Shown: positions 35,964 to 43,473, counted from the stretch's first letter. The stretch: 64,000 nt of DNA from CAYNNQ01 sp051748085 (GCA_051748085.1 JBNJHA010000001.1:1-64000); one strand, 5' to 3'. Numbers and translations: made by a program. Notes: generated by a model from the letters alone, not told the origin.

Positions 35964-36680
35964 ATGAAACTAATTCGAATGAAAAATAATAAATACCATT
36001 TAAATGATTGTGGATTTACCCTTTTGGAGTTAATGATTTCCATTACTATTGCCGGTATAATTTTTACAGGCATGTTTATAGTATTTAACAAAGTATTTAA
36101 TGTCACAGAAAAAATTTTTCATGAGACTGATGTCGTCCAAAACGGTCAGCGTATTGTTTTACAAATGACTAAGGATTTAGAATCCTATTATTTATCCAGC
36201 AATTCATCAAACATTGCGACTGCGAACAATTTATTTGAGTTCTCCGGGTGCTCGCCAAATCTTAATATGCTTAATGATAATGCCACCTTAATGACCTTTC
36301 CCTCTTTTTCTAGTTTATCTTTTGATCAGTCAACATTTCCAGTGCGCAGGATAAATAAAATAACATATATTTTACAAAAAAAATCTTCATCAGAGATGCC
36401 CGAAGGACATACAAAATTCAAACTTATTCGCCAAGAGTTACCTTTTATGGATATTCCTGGCGAATCCCGAAGCTCAGAGCCCATAGTCATATCTGACAGA
36501 GTAAAAAAGATAAGCATACGTTTTCTAGGAAAAAATTTTTCTGCGCCGCAAAGGACATGGAATTTAGACCCATTCCAAAAGGACAAAGGCCCTCCACGGG
36601 GGGTATTGATAAATTTGACGTTACAGGACGACAAAGGCAAGGAATCAACTTTTCAGTTTACTCAGACGCTTGCCCACTAG
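35964..36680 (+). CDS. gspJ: Type II secretion system minor pseudopilin GspJ (inverted relative to its neighbours)
   Basis: 238 aa from the ATG at 35964; ATG 35979 and a TTG at 35934 are alternatives. The prepilin peptidase site is DCG|FTLLELMISITIAGIIFTGMFI, with the conserved Glu at +5. The globular part shows VQNGQRIVLQMTKDLESYYLS and VLINLTLQDDKGKESTFQFTQTL, which are GspJ-like. It forms the tip complex with GspI and GspK. Its orientation is odd: gspK, L, M and N on one side and gspG, H and I on the other are all on the minus strand. Repeat B2 lies directly after it. Confidence 0.88.
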   Translation: MKLIRMKNNKYHLNDCGFTLLELMISITIAGIIFTGMFIVFNKVFNVTEKIFHETDVVQNGQRIVLQMTKDLESYYLSSNSSNIATANNLFEFSGCSPNLNMLNDNATLMTFPSFSSLSFDQSTFPVRRINKITYILQKKSSSEMPEGHTKFKLIRQELPFMDIPGESRSSEPIVISDRVKKISIRFLGKNFSAPQRTWNLDPFQKDKGPPRGVLINLTLQDDKGKESTFQFTQTLAH

Positions 36681-36751
36681 GAAACATTGGTATCTTGTGC
36701 CGATTTATTCTTTAACATTTTTTGCGTAGTGTAGATTATTCTTTTCGTGCC

Positions 36752-37013
36752 GCAATTATTCACACATTAAAAAGTTCAACAGATTCTTTGCGTACATTTG
36801 TTGCATGCCGCCCGGTTTTTTATACATGCCGATGGGGGGAACCGGACCGCCGGATGGAAAATATAAGTCAGGTCCCCATGCAAATATACATTGCCGGTTC
36901 GACATTCTTATTTTCTCTGGCCAGCGCATCCGGAGGGGACAAGCGTCACTTCGGCGGGCATTAAAGCACCGCAGGTCGAAGGCACGAGTAGCAAAAATTT
37001 TGTAAGCAATTAT
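36752..37013. mobile_element. MITE-like element B2
   Basis: About 262 bp, collinear with B1: GCAATTATTCA at the left end, AAAAAGTTCA, CCGCCCGGTTTT, GGGGGGAACCGGACCGCCGG, CAAATATACATT, CCAGCGCATCCGGAGGGG, GCGGGCATTA and a final GCAAAAATTTTG. The termini have decayed (the right end reads GTAAGCAATTAT), and flanks TTCGTGCC and GTCACGCC only weakly resemble a duplication. It fills most of the 366-bp gap between convergent gspJ and gspI; nothing else was seen there. It has no transposase gene. Confidence 0.75.
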
Positions 37014-37046
37014 GTCACGCCAAGGTATGCAAATATAAAATTATGT

Positions 37047-37454
37047 TCAGTTTGTACTCTTTGTTTTTTTTTCCAAAAATAACTCCTTAAAAACTATTGA
37101 ATCATTTTCTTCTCTTTCTCTGTAAATTTCTAAAATTACTAATTCCAAATTTTCTAACTGGGCGGTAGTTTTGTCCAGTTTCCAGTGGTATTGTGGATAA
37201 CTGTCAAACTGTCCTCTCCATATAGTTATTTTTTCCGGACCGGATAAACGAATTTCATTCATTTTGTTGGCTCCTAAGATTGATGCCCGACAATGAAATT
37301 GGTTGCTTAGAAGCAGTTCTTGAATCCCGATCGTGGCTTTCAGTGCTGCGGCGAAGGTGATGCCCAGTATGGCCAGACAGACCATAATCTCCATGAGGGT
37401 AAATCCGCCCTCCTCCCAACACCTTGTTTTTACATCTTTTATAGAAAAATCCAT
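37047..37454 (-). CDS. gspI: Type II secretion system minor pseudopilin GspI
   Basis: 135 aa. The prepilin site is EGG|FTLMEIMVCLAILGITFAAALKATIG. The downstream NQFHCRASILGANKMNEIRL segment matches the GspI family, whose members are short. AGGA lies before the ATG at 37454, and it starts seven bases after the gspH stop. It is a pseudopilus tip component. Confidence 0.9.
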   Translation of the reverse strand: MDFSIKDVKTRCWEEGGFTLMEIMVCLAILGITFAAALKATIGIQELLLSNQFHCRASILGANKMNEIRLSGPEKITIWRGQFDSYPQYHWKLDKTTAQLENLELVILEIYREREENDSIVFKELFLEKKTKSTN

Positions 37455-37461
37455 CGGAGTC

Positions 37462-37995
37462 CTATCCGGACTTTACAATTAAACGAGATAAAAATGGCTG
37501 AATTTGAATTTTATATCTTTTAGACATAAAAACAACGTCGAATGTCGCCGGTTCAGCCAGACCATGAGGAAGGAAAAACAATTCCACCTCTCCAAGAGAG
37601 CACGGCGGATTATTTCTTTTTTTTACAGAAGCCAAGTATAATTTTCCAGAAAATAACTGCTTTGATATTTTATTATTATCTTTTTTTGTATTTTTAATGT
37701 AATAAGTGGAATGTCCTTCGTTATCTTCTGGAAAATCAATGTGCAATATTACAGGTGTGTTGTGCATAATTGCTTCATATCTAGCTTGATTGACAATAGC
37801 ATGCAGACGCCTGAGGCCGGTTTTAAAATCGTTTCCATAGACGCCCGGAGAAATCATAGGCAAGGCAATACCTATGCCAATTGAAAGTATCAACACAACT
37901 ACCGCTAATTCGATCAGGGTAAAGCCCGAAGGTTTTTTATTCAAGCTTCCAACTGTAAATATCGGAATCAAAGCCTTCACCGCCTTCCTCTCCAT
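37462..37995 (-). CDS. gspH: Type II secretion system minor pseudopilin GspH
   Basis: 177 aa from the ATG at 37995, which would overlap gspG by 59 bases. A TTG at 37944 (leader of seven residues, then G|FTLIEL) is at least as plausible and reduces the overlap to eight bases. The prepilin site is PSG|FTLIELAVVVLILSIGIGIALPMISP. The body has GLRRLHAIVNQARYEAIMHNTPVILHID, typical of GspH. It joins the pseudopilus tip to the GspG shaft. Confidence 0.88.
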   Translation of the reverse strand: MERKAVKALIPIFTVGSLNKKPSGFTLIELAVVVLILSIGIGIALPMISPGVYGNDFKTGLRRLHAIVNQARYEAIMHNTPVILHIDFPEDNEGHSTYYIKNTKKDNNKISKQLFSGKLYLASVKKRNNPPCSLGEVELFFLPHGLAEPATFDVVFMSKRYKIQIQPFLSRLIVKSG

Positions 37996-38419
37996 CTGCT
38001 CCTAAAGATATGAGGTCAAAATCCTCATATTCTCCGGGGCAAATATATATATATTCATTGCCCCATGGATCTTCAGGAATGTGGGAAATATAACCCTTTT
38101 CCGGATAATTACTTGGCATACGTCCGATACTGGGTTTTTTAATCAACGCCTTTAACCCCTGTTCTGTGCTCGGATAAAAACCGTTATCCAACTTAAATTC
38201 TTTTAAGGCCATAGATATACTATCAATTTGCATTTGGGCTTTCACCACTCTGGCTTTACTGGGCTTGTCCGTTAGGCGGGGCATGATTAAGCCTGCTAAA
38301 ATCCCCAAAATAACAATAACCACCATAATTTCTATCAAAGTAAAACCACAGGAAAAAAAAATTGTTTTTTTAATCCTTGGACGATTTTTTTTAAAAAGAC
38401 ATACGCAATTAGCATGCAT
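37937..38419 (-). CDS. gspG: Type II secretion system major pseudopilin GspG
   Basis: 160 aa. A 25-residue leader ends SCG|FTLIEIMVVIVILGILAGLIMPRLTD. The rest is highly typical: QIDSISMALKEFKLDNGFYPSTEQGL, IPEDPWGNEYIYICPGE and a calcium-site C-terminus, FDLISLGADGEEGGEGFDSDI. It polymerises to form the pseudopilus. AGGGGA lies eight bases before the ATG. It is the first gene of the inverted G-to-N block. Confidence 0.94.
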   Translation of the reverse strand: MHANCVCLFKKNRPRIKKTIFFSCGFTLIEIMVVIVILGILAGLIMPRLTDKPSKARVVKAQMQIDSISMALKEFKLDNGFYPSTEQGLKALIKKPSIGRMPSNYPEKGYISHIPEDPWGNEYIYICPGEYEDFDLISLGADGEEGGEGFDSDIYSWKLE

Positions 38420-38511
38420 TTACAAGTTCCCCTGAGTATATTTAATTATTCCTGACAAATTATTTATCCCGTAATTCCATTAGCAAAAAGACGCCCACTA
38501 AATACCTGCAC

Positions 38512-39213
38512 TCAAGAAGTAAGTATAAACTCACCGGAAATAATTTCAGGCAATTTTATATTTTGGAATCTCTCATTCCAATAATAGCTTATTTGTTCAT
38601 TACTATCTAATTTTTGTTGTATATGCCCATCCAATTCAAGACCAAGCAATTTTGCAATTATCATTGCCCCGGCCAGGATATAAATATCTTCCTCGTTTTC
38701 CATTGCCCACATGATTTTGTCCCCGATACAAGCCACCATATCCGGACGGGACTGGGCCAGTCGGGCCGAGCCCCAGAAGGCCCCGCGGCGAAGCGGAGCA
38801 TACTCCAGGAAATTGTCTTTGCCGCCCGAATCCCACATATAGGAAAGAAGGATTGAATGGTACTCCCGGGCCAACTGTTCATGGCAGGCCATGACCTCGC
38901 CCATGCTTTCCGGAATTCCCCAACCTATGCCACCCGATTCATCATTTAGCATCCACATAAAACGGCGCATGACCACCCGGCCGCGCTCCAGACCGTATTG
39001 TCGACAAATAAGGGGCACGACCCGGCCGAAACAGCTCACACCATGCCATTTTACTCGGGGGGAAGAATTAAGAAGGGCGGTAAAAAGGGGATTTATTATC
39101 TGCAGGGGATCAAATTCCCGCAGTTTTTCCCAGGACTTCTCCGGGGGACCATCCTCCAGAACGGACAGAACCAGTTTCTTCAGCTTGCGTCCAGACATGC
39201 GCTTATCAGTCAT
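38512..39213 (-). CDS. DVU0298-family HEAT-like protein
   Basis: 233 aa, with GGAAGGA before the ATG. It contains VKWHGVSCFGRVVPLICRQYGLERGRVVMRRFMWMLNDESGGIGWGIPESMGEVMA and GKDNFLEYAPLRRGAFWGSARLAQSRP, which look like alpha-helical HEAT-type repeats. I recognise this as the family named after Desulfovibrio DVU0298; no activity is known to me. It is separated from roo by the hairpin element at 39301-39585, so it is probably its own transcription unit. Confidence 0.75.
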   Translation of the reverse strand: MTDKRMSGRKLKKLVLSVLEDGPPEKSWEKLREFDPLQIINPLFTALLNSSPRVKWHGVSCFGRVVPLICRQYGLERGRVVMRRFMWMLNDESGGIGWGIPESMGEVMACHEQLAREYHSILLSYMWDSGGKDNFLEYAPLRRGAFWGSARLAQSRPDMVACIGDKIMWAMENEEDIYILAGAMIIAKLLGLELDGHIQQKLDSNEQISYYWNERFQNIKLPEIISGEFILTS

Positions 39214-39300
39214 CTTAATCCTTCCCCAGTAATTTTGTCCTTCCCGACCTTTAACGCGGATTTAACCCGCCTTGCAGGAAGGTCCGGTTTTCCCGACTTG

Positions 39301-39585
39301 GTAACTGTTTCATAAGAGCTGTTTCAAAAAAGATATACATAAAAAATGTGGAACCGCGAAGTCGCGAAGTATGCGAAGTTTAAGACGCGAAGCTTAAGTA
39401 TTGCCCAAAACCGGGAAACGGTTTTGGGCAAGGCAGCCTTTCAGTTTGCCAATGCCCGGCAAATTGAAAACATCTTCCCTTGGCGTCCCTTGCGTCTTGA
39501 CCCGGCACTCAAATCGTTGATTTGAGTGCCGGGTCATATTTTATGAAGAGGCCTGCTCCACTTTACGAGTATGGGAAACAGATAC
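39301..39585. mobile_element. Hairpin-rich MITE-like element C
   Basis: 285 bp with ends GTAACTGTTTCA (39301-39312) and GGAAACAGATAC (39574-39585), inverted repeats matching at 10 of 12 positions and similar to the B ends. Inside are a perfect 11-bp stem GCCCAAAACCG with a 5-base loop (39403-39429) and a perfect 17-bp stem GACCCGGCACTCAAATC with a 3-base loop (39499-39535). Also present is a GCGAAG tandem segment (39351-39396) with a partly inverse CTTGGCGTCCCTTGCGTCTT (39479-39498). Flanking 8-mers (CCGACTTG and CTGACGGT) match weakly. It fills the 384-bp gap between roo and the DVU0298-type gene. Confidence 0.65.
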
Positions 39586-39597
39586 CTGACGGTAAAC

Positions 39598-40791
39598 CTA
39601 TTTATCGGCCGCAGCAGCCGCAAGGGTTTTGCCCAGATCCTTGCACGCGGCCAGATCCTCGTGCCTGGGCACATTTTTGACCCGCACCGGGTCAGCCGGA
39701 ATCTCGAACTTAGCGTCCTGCAAAATCTTCTGCATATCCTTGGCCGCTTCCCCGCTCCAGCCAAAAGAGCCGAAAGCGGCGCCAATCCGTCCAACAGGCC
39801 TGAGCCCCTTTATATAGGTCAAAAAATCGGCCATAAGCGGCAGCATTCCGTTGTTATGGGTCGGAGAACCGCAGACAAGGACTTTGGCGTCCGAAAACTC
39901 ACCCATGACATCACTATGGTGAAAAGTCTTCAGCGACATGAGCCTGTATTCCATGCCGGACTCCTGAAATCCTTCCCCCACTGCCTTGGCCATTTTTGCC
40001 GTGCTCTCCCACATGGTGTCATAGACAATGACAGCCTTGTTCCGAGTCTCCTGCCGGCTGAATTCGTCATAGGCCCGGATTATTTCCGGGACATAGGAAC
40101 GCCAGATAAAACCGTGATCCGGGGCGATCATATCAATTTCCATTCCGGATTCAGCAACTTTGGCCAAAACCTTCTGCACAAGCTGCGAATAAGGCAGTAT
40201 AATATTGGCATAGTAATGCCGGGCCTCAGCAAACAACGCATTTTTATCCGTCTGATCGTCGAATCTGTTCGAACTGGCTATGTTCTGGCCGAAAGCATCA
40301 TTTGAGATAAGCAGTTTATCTTCGGGAATATAGGAAAACATGCTGTCCGGCCAATGCAGCATCCTTGTTTCCATGAATTGCACCCGCTTTTTCCCGAGGC
40401 TTATTTCATCCCCGGTTTTTACTGCCTCGCAGGGCCAATGTTCATTATGATAATGATCAATCAGGGCTTTTTTGCCCATCGTTGAACAATAAACCTTTTC
40501 CGGTTTTATCTTTTCGTACATAAACGGAAATGCACCGGAATGATCCGGTTCAACATGGTTGACTACCATATAGTCAATATCCTCGAGTTTAACCAGACTT
40601 CTCACCTGATGATACAGGTCCCATTTAAATTTTTCCGGAACAGTGTCAAAGAGGGTAATCTTGTCGTCAATGACCAGATAAGCATTATAGGTCGTGCCCC
40701 GCCGGGCCAGAGCATAACCGTGAAAACTGTGAATATTCCAATCCACTGCGCCTACCCAAAAAACATTCTTCTTTATTTCCTGAACAGCCAT
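39598..40791 (-). CDS. roo: Rubredoxin:oxygen oxidoreductase (A-type flavo-diiron protein)
   Basis: 397 aa from the ATG at 40791, with AAGGA eight bases ahead; the ATG at 40800 sits on that ribosome site. The N-terminal metallo-beta-lactamase-like domain has the diiron motif VVNHVEPDHSGAF and later HWPDSMFSYIPEDKLLISNDAFGQ. The C-terminal flavodoxin domain starts near VIVYDTMWESTAKMAKAVGEG. It reduces O2 to water (or NO to N2O) with electrons from rubredoxin in the cytoplasm. The rubredoxin genes lie upstream on the same strand, 390 bp away, with repeat B3 between. Confidence 0.95.
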   Translation of the reverse strand: MAVQEIKKNVFWVGAVDWNIHSFHGYALARRGTTYNAYLVIDDKITLFDTVPEKFKWDLYHQVRSLVKLEDIDYMVVNHVEPDHSGAFPFMYEKIKPEKVYCSTMGKKALIDHYHNEHWPCEAVKTGDEISLGKKRVQFMETRMLHWPDSMFSYIPEDKLLISNDAFGQNIASSNRFDDQTDKNALFAEARHYYANIILPYSQLVQKVLAKVAESGMEIDMIAPDHGFIWRSYVPEIIRAYDEFSRQETRNKAVIVYDTMWESTAKMAKAVGEGFQESGMEYRLMSLKTFHHSDVMGEFSDAKVLVCGSPTHNNGMLPLMADFLTYIKGLRPVGRIGAAFGSFGWSGEAAKDMQKILQDAKFEIPADPVRVKNVPRHEDLAACKDLGKTLAAAAADK

Positions 40792-40828
40792 GTCTAACAT
40801 CCTTTTTTCATTATATGCTTATTTAAGT

Positions 40829-40912
40829 GTAACTATTCACTACCTTAAAAAATGTACCGTTTTTTGTGTACATTTGCTGCAGACCGCCCGGTTTTCATAT
40901 GCACAGATGCGC
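40829..40912. mobile_element. MITE-like element B3 (5' part only)
   Basis: It begins GTAACTATTCA, the same terminus as B1, and continues through GTGTACATTTGCTGCAGACCGCCCGGTTTTCATATGCAC, collinear with B1 and B2. Homology then stops, replaced by a GCCTGC/GCAGGC hairpin (about 40912-40938). It lies in the gap between the rubredoxins and roo. The rest of 40792-41180 contains the hairpin at 41097-41131 and no gene. Confidence 0.65.
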
Positions 40913-41096
40913 CTGCCAAAATAAATTTGTGCAGGCAGCACCCCATTTTAAGTTGAAAATTTCAAACAAAACCAAGGAGTTATAAAATTAAATCTGTGCA
41001 CTTAATTCCAGTCTTCGACTTTTTGCACTTGCGTCCGAACAGATATTATTTTGAAAGACCAGGAAATCTCATCCCGGTTTTAAAAACCGCAAAAGA

Positions 41097-41131
41097 TTAT
41101 CCCCCCCGTGAACAATACCCGGAGGGGATAA
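41097..41131 (-). terminator. Hairpin downstream of the rubredoxin genes
   Basis: TTATCCCC (41097-41104) pairs with GGGGATAA (41124-41131). On the minus strand the stem lies about 50 bases after the last rubredoxin stop and is followed by TCTTTTGCGGTTTTT. It may terminate the perR/rbr-dfx-rubredoxin transcript before roo. Confidence 0.45.
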
Positions 41132-41180
41132 ATTTAACCGAGTCTATCCGAAAAATACAATTTTTTTCGAAAAAGACAAT

Positions 41181-41342
41181 CTAGACTTCCTTACTGAATT
41201 GTTCCTTACCAGCTCCGCAAACCGGACAGGTCCAGTCGTCCGGAACATCTTCAAATGCGGTACCGGCCGGCACATCATTTTCCGGATCACCTTCGGCAGG
41301 ATCATATACATAACCGCAGATGCTGCATATCCAATTTTCCAT
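41181..41342 (-). CDS. rub: Rubredoxin
   Basis: 53 aa, classical rubredoxin length. Its Fe(SCys)4 site is formed by CSICGY (C6, C9) and CPVCGA (C39, C42), with the conserved aromatic core WICS, YVYDP and DDWTCP. GGAG lies eight bases before the ATG. It carries single electrons, most likely to Roo, and is the last gene of a run rbr-dfx-rubredoxin x3. Confidence 0.95.
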   Translation of the reverse strand: MENWICSICGYVYDPAEGDPENDVPAGTAFEDVPDDWTCPVCGAGKEQFSKEV

Positions 41343-41347
41343 AACAA

Positions 41348-41521
41348 CTACTCCTTTTGTTCAAAAGATTCAAAACGCCTTTTATCAGCGCCGCATTGCG
41401 GACATTTCCAGTCCTCCGGCAAAGCGTGAAAAGCGGTTTTTTTAGGCACGTCAGATCTGGACCTGTCTCCGATAACAGGACTGTATAGGTATCCGCATAT
41501 GGTGCAGACATATTTGTCCAT
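41348..41521 (-). CDS. Rubredoxin (second copy, divergent)
   Basis: 57 aa from the ATG at 41521 with GGGAGAG upstream. Ligand pairs are CTICGY and CPQCGA. The middle loop differs from the neighbouring rubredoxin (SPVIGDRSRSDVPKKTAFHALPEDW): it is more basic, and the usual acidic DPAEGD turn is replaced. This may change redox potential or partner choice. It lies five bases upstream of the first rubredoxin. Confidence 0.92.
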   Translation of the reverse strand: MDKYVCTICGYLYSPVIGDRSRSDVPKKTAFHALPEDWKCPQCGADKRRFESFEQKE

Positions 41522-41532
41522 AACTCTCCCGC

Positions 41533-41730
41533 CTATTTTACCGCGTCCGGACCACCCAGGGGTCTGAAGGCCTTTTTGCTCGCCCCGCACACCGGGCAGC
41601 GCCATGTGTCCGGGATATCCTCGAAACGGGTCCCCTTGGCAATTTTGCCTTTGCGATCACCGCGATCAGGGTCGTATATATAGCCGCAATTCACGGTTTG
41701 GCACTGCCACATATCTTCAGGATTGGCCAT
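41533..41730 (-). CDS. Rubredoxin-like protein with CX4C first pair
   Basis: 65 aa, with AAGGAGG before the ATG. The first iron-ligand pair is CQTVNCGY (four residues between cysteines instead of two) and the second is CPVCGA. An expanded first knuckle is known from unusual Desulfovibrio rubredoxins (Rd-2 and Rdl types). The loop is also longer (DPDRGDRKGKIAKGTRFEDIPDTW). It is the third rubredoxin-fold gene in tandem, between desulfoferrodoxin and the 57-aa copy. Confidence 0.9.
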   Translation of the reverse strand: MANPEDMWQCQTVNCGYIYDPDRGDRKGKIAKGTRFEDIPDTWRCPVCGASKKAFRPLGGPDAVK

Positions 41731-41739
41731 CTTGCCTCC

Positions 41740-42120
41740 TTAATTTTCCGCCTTCCACAGGCCATGAATATTGCAGTATTCCCGGGCAGTGACTTTGTCC
41801 GCCTGCACGCAGAACTCGGCTTCCGGTTTCTGGCCGGGGGACAGGAACTGGCGGTAGGCCTTGCCGTCGGCCACCAATTCTATCCATTCAATATAATGCT
41901 TTTCCTCCATGGGATGCTCTACATCGCCGACAACAACCCGGTAACCGGCATCGCTCTTTTCAATTACCGGTACATGTTTTTCCTTGGCCGCATCCACGGT
42001 TCCGGCCTCCATGAGATTCATGGGCTGACCGCAACAGACTAGTTCCCCGGCCCCGGCATGCAACACCTCGACAATATTTCCACATACTTCACACTTGTAA
42101 ATTTCCAATTGTTTGGTCAT
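41740..42120 (-). CDS. dfx: Desulfoferrodoxin (2Fe superoxide reductase)
   Basis: 126 aa. The N-terminal desulforedoxin centre has YKCEVCGN and LVCCGQPM (C10, C13, C29, C30). The catalytic Fe(His)4Cys centre is formed by EKHVPVIE, EHPMEEKHYIEW and the C-terminal REYCNIHGLW. It reduces superoxide to peroxide in the cytoplasm using rubredoxin electrons; rubrerythrin then removes the peroxide. AAGGAG precedes the ATG. It is directly between rubrerythrin and the rubredoxin genes. Confidence 0.97.
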   Translation of the reverse strand: MTKQLEIYKCEVCGNIVEVLHAGAGELVCCGQPMNLMEAGTVDAAKEKHVPVIEKSDAGYRVVVGDVEHPMEEKHYIEWIELVADGKAYRQFLSPGQKPEAEFCVQADKVTAREYCNIHGLWKAEN

Positions 42121-42141
42121 CTCTTAACTCCTTCTTTTAGT

Positions 42142-42717
42142 TTACCAGTTTTCGGCCAATAGCTCGAAATATGCTTTGGGATGAGCGCAGGCCGGACACT
42201 CCTCCGGCGGCTCGTACCCGGTATGCAGATATCCGCAATTCAGACAGCGCCAAACTTCTTTTTCATCTTTTTTGAACACGCTTCCTGCCTCAATATTGGC
42301 CGCAAAATCAAGATAGCGCTTCTCATGCTGTTTTTCAGCCACGGCAATGGAACGCAAGGCCTCGGCAATTTCCGGAAAGCCTTCGTCCTCGGCTGCCTTG
42401 GCAAAATCGGGATACATATCCGAATATTCATAATTTTCACCCTCAGCTGACGCCCTTAAATTTTCCAAGGTTGAACCAATCTTTCCGGCTGGAAAGGAAG
42501 CTTGAATTTCAACCTCACCTCCTTCCAGGAATTTGAAGATACGCTTTGCGTGTGCCTTCTCCTGCTCGGCTGTTTCCTCAAAAGCCTTGGATATCTGCAC
42601 GTAGCCATCCTTCTTGGCCTGCTTGGCAAAAAAAACATACCTGTTCCTGGCCTGGGATTCTCCGGCAAAAGCGGTTAAAAGATTTTTCTCGGTTTTGGTC
42701 CCCTTAAGTGATTTCAT
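42142..42717 (-). CDS. rbr: Rubrerythrin
   Basis: 191 aa. The four-helix diiron domain has the two EExxH-type motifs (TAEQEKAHAKRIF and VAEKQHEKRYLDFA) and ESQARNRYVFFAKQA. A C-terminal rubredoxin domain has CLNCGYLH and CPACAHPKAYFE. It reduces hydrogen peroxide in the cytoplasm. AGGAGGA lies before the ATG. It is 22 bases upstream of dfx and downstream of perR. Confidence 0.97.
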   Translation of the reverse strand: MKSLKGTKTEKNLLTAFAGESQARNRYVFFAKQAKKDGYVQISKAFEETAEQEKAHAKRIFKFLEGGEVEIQASFPAGKIGSTLENLRASAEGENYEYSDMYPDFAKAAEDEGFPEIAEALRSIAVAEKQHEKRYLDFAANIEAGSVFKKDEKEVWRCLNCGYLHTGYEPPEECPACAHPKAYFELLAENW

Positions 42718-42971
42718 ATCGAATCCTCCTTGAATAATGTCTCAAGTTTTTAAAATTATACCAAGAAAACAAATTAAACATCAACCATAAAGTTTTATCA
42801 ACACTTTTCATAACTTTACGTCGCATATAAAAAAGCAACGAATCCTTGGTTCCTCGACGTTGCGTAAAGATTTTATTCGAATGATCCTTTCTGATGTTCC
42901 TGACGAAAGGTTCGCATATTTTCTTGCCCTTTAATATTACGTCAAAATCCGGCACCCAAATTTAAATTTGG

Positions 42972-43071
42972 NNNNNNNNNNNNNNNNNNNNNNNNNNNNN
43001 NNNNNNNNNNNNNNNNNNNNNNNNNNNNNNNNNNNNNNNNNNNNNNNNNNNNNNNNNNNNNNNNNNNNNNN
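42972..43071. other. Assembly gap (100 N)
   Basis: Exactly 100 unknown bases, a default scaffold gap, so the true distance is unknown. It removes the 3' end of perR. The left edge of the gap is the perfect palindrome CCAAATTTAAATTTGG (42956-42971), which may have caused the break. The 219 bp between rbr and the gap edge (42718-42936 and onward) contain no supported gene. Confidence 0.98.
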
Positions 43072-43461
43072 ACGCCCTGCCTCACGACAATCCGGGCAGA
43101 CGCCTCTGAGTTGCACATCGCAACCCGAAAGATGATAATCAGTTTTCTCCTGCAATCTTGCCCAATCAATATTCAGATCGCCAAGGATGTCATCCACCCT
43201 GTCGCAATAGACGCAATGTACATGCAAATGCGGCTTCGGATTGCCGTCAAAGCGCTTCTGCATGCCGGGAATATTCAATACCTGAATCTCGTTGCATTCA
43301 GAAAGAACCTCGAGATTGCGGTATACAGTGCCTAAACTTACCCGGGGCAATTTTTCTTTTACCATCATATACACATCATCAGCCGTGGGATGAGACTTGA
43401 CTTTACGTAGCTCTTGCAAAATAATTGAGCGTTGCTTTGTATTTCTTAATTTTTTGTTCAT
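43072..43461 (-). CDS. perR: Fur-family peroxide regulator PerR (3' end in assembly gap)
   Basis: 130 residues visible. The winged helix has RNTKQRSIILQELRKVKSHPTADDVYMMV and RVSLGTVYRNLEVLSE. The metal region has KPHLHVHCVYCDRVDDI, and the structural zinc cysteines are CVYC and CPDC. Only the last few residues should be missing. It heads the oxygen-defence genes, and an AT-rich palindrome lies directly before it (43474-43496), consistent with autorepression released by peroxide. PerR rather than Fur is inferred from the linked rubrerythrin genes. Confidence 0.9.
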
Positions 43462-43473
43462 TTTTTGACTACC

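Noticed and set aside
42704..42955. 83-codon minus-strand frame between perR and rubrerythrin
   Set aside because: It overlaps the rbr ribosome site and start, has an unconvincing composition and no recognised motif; probably chance.
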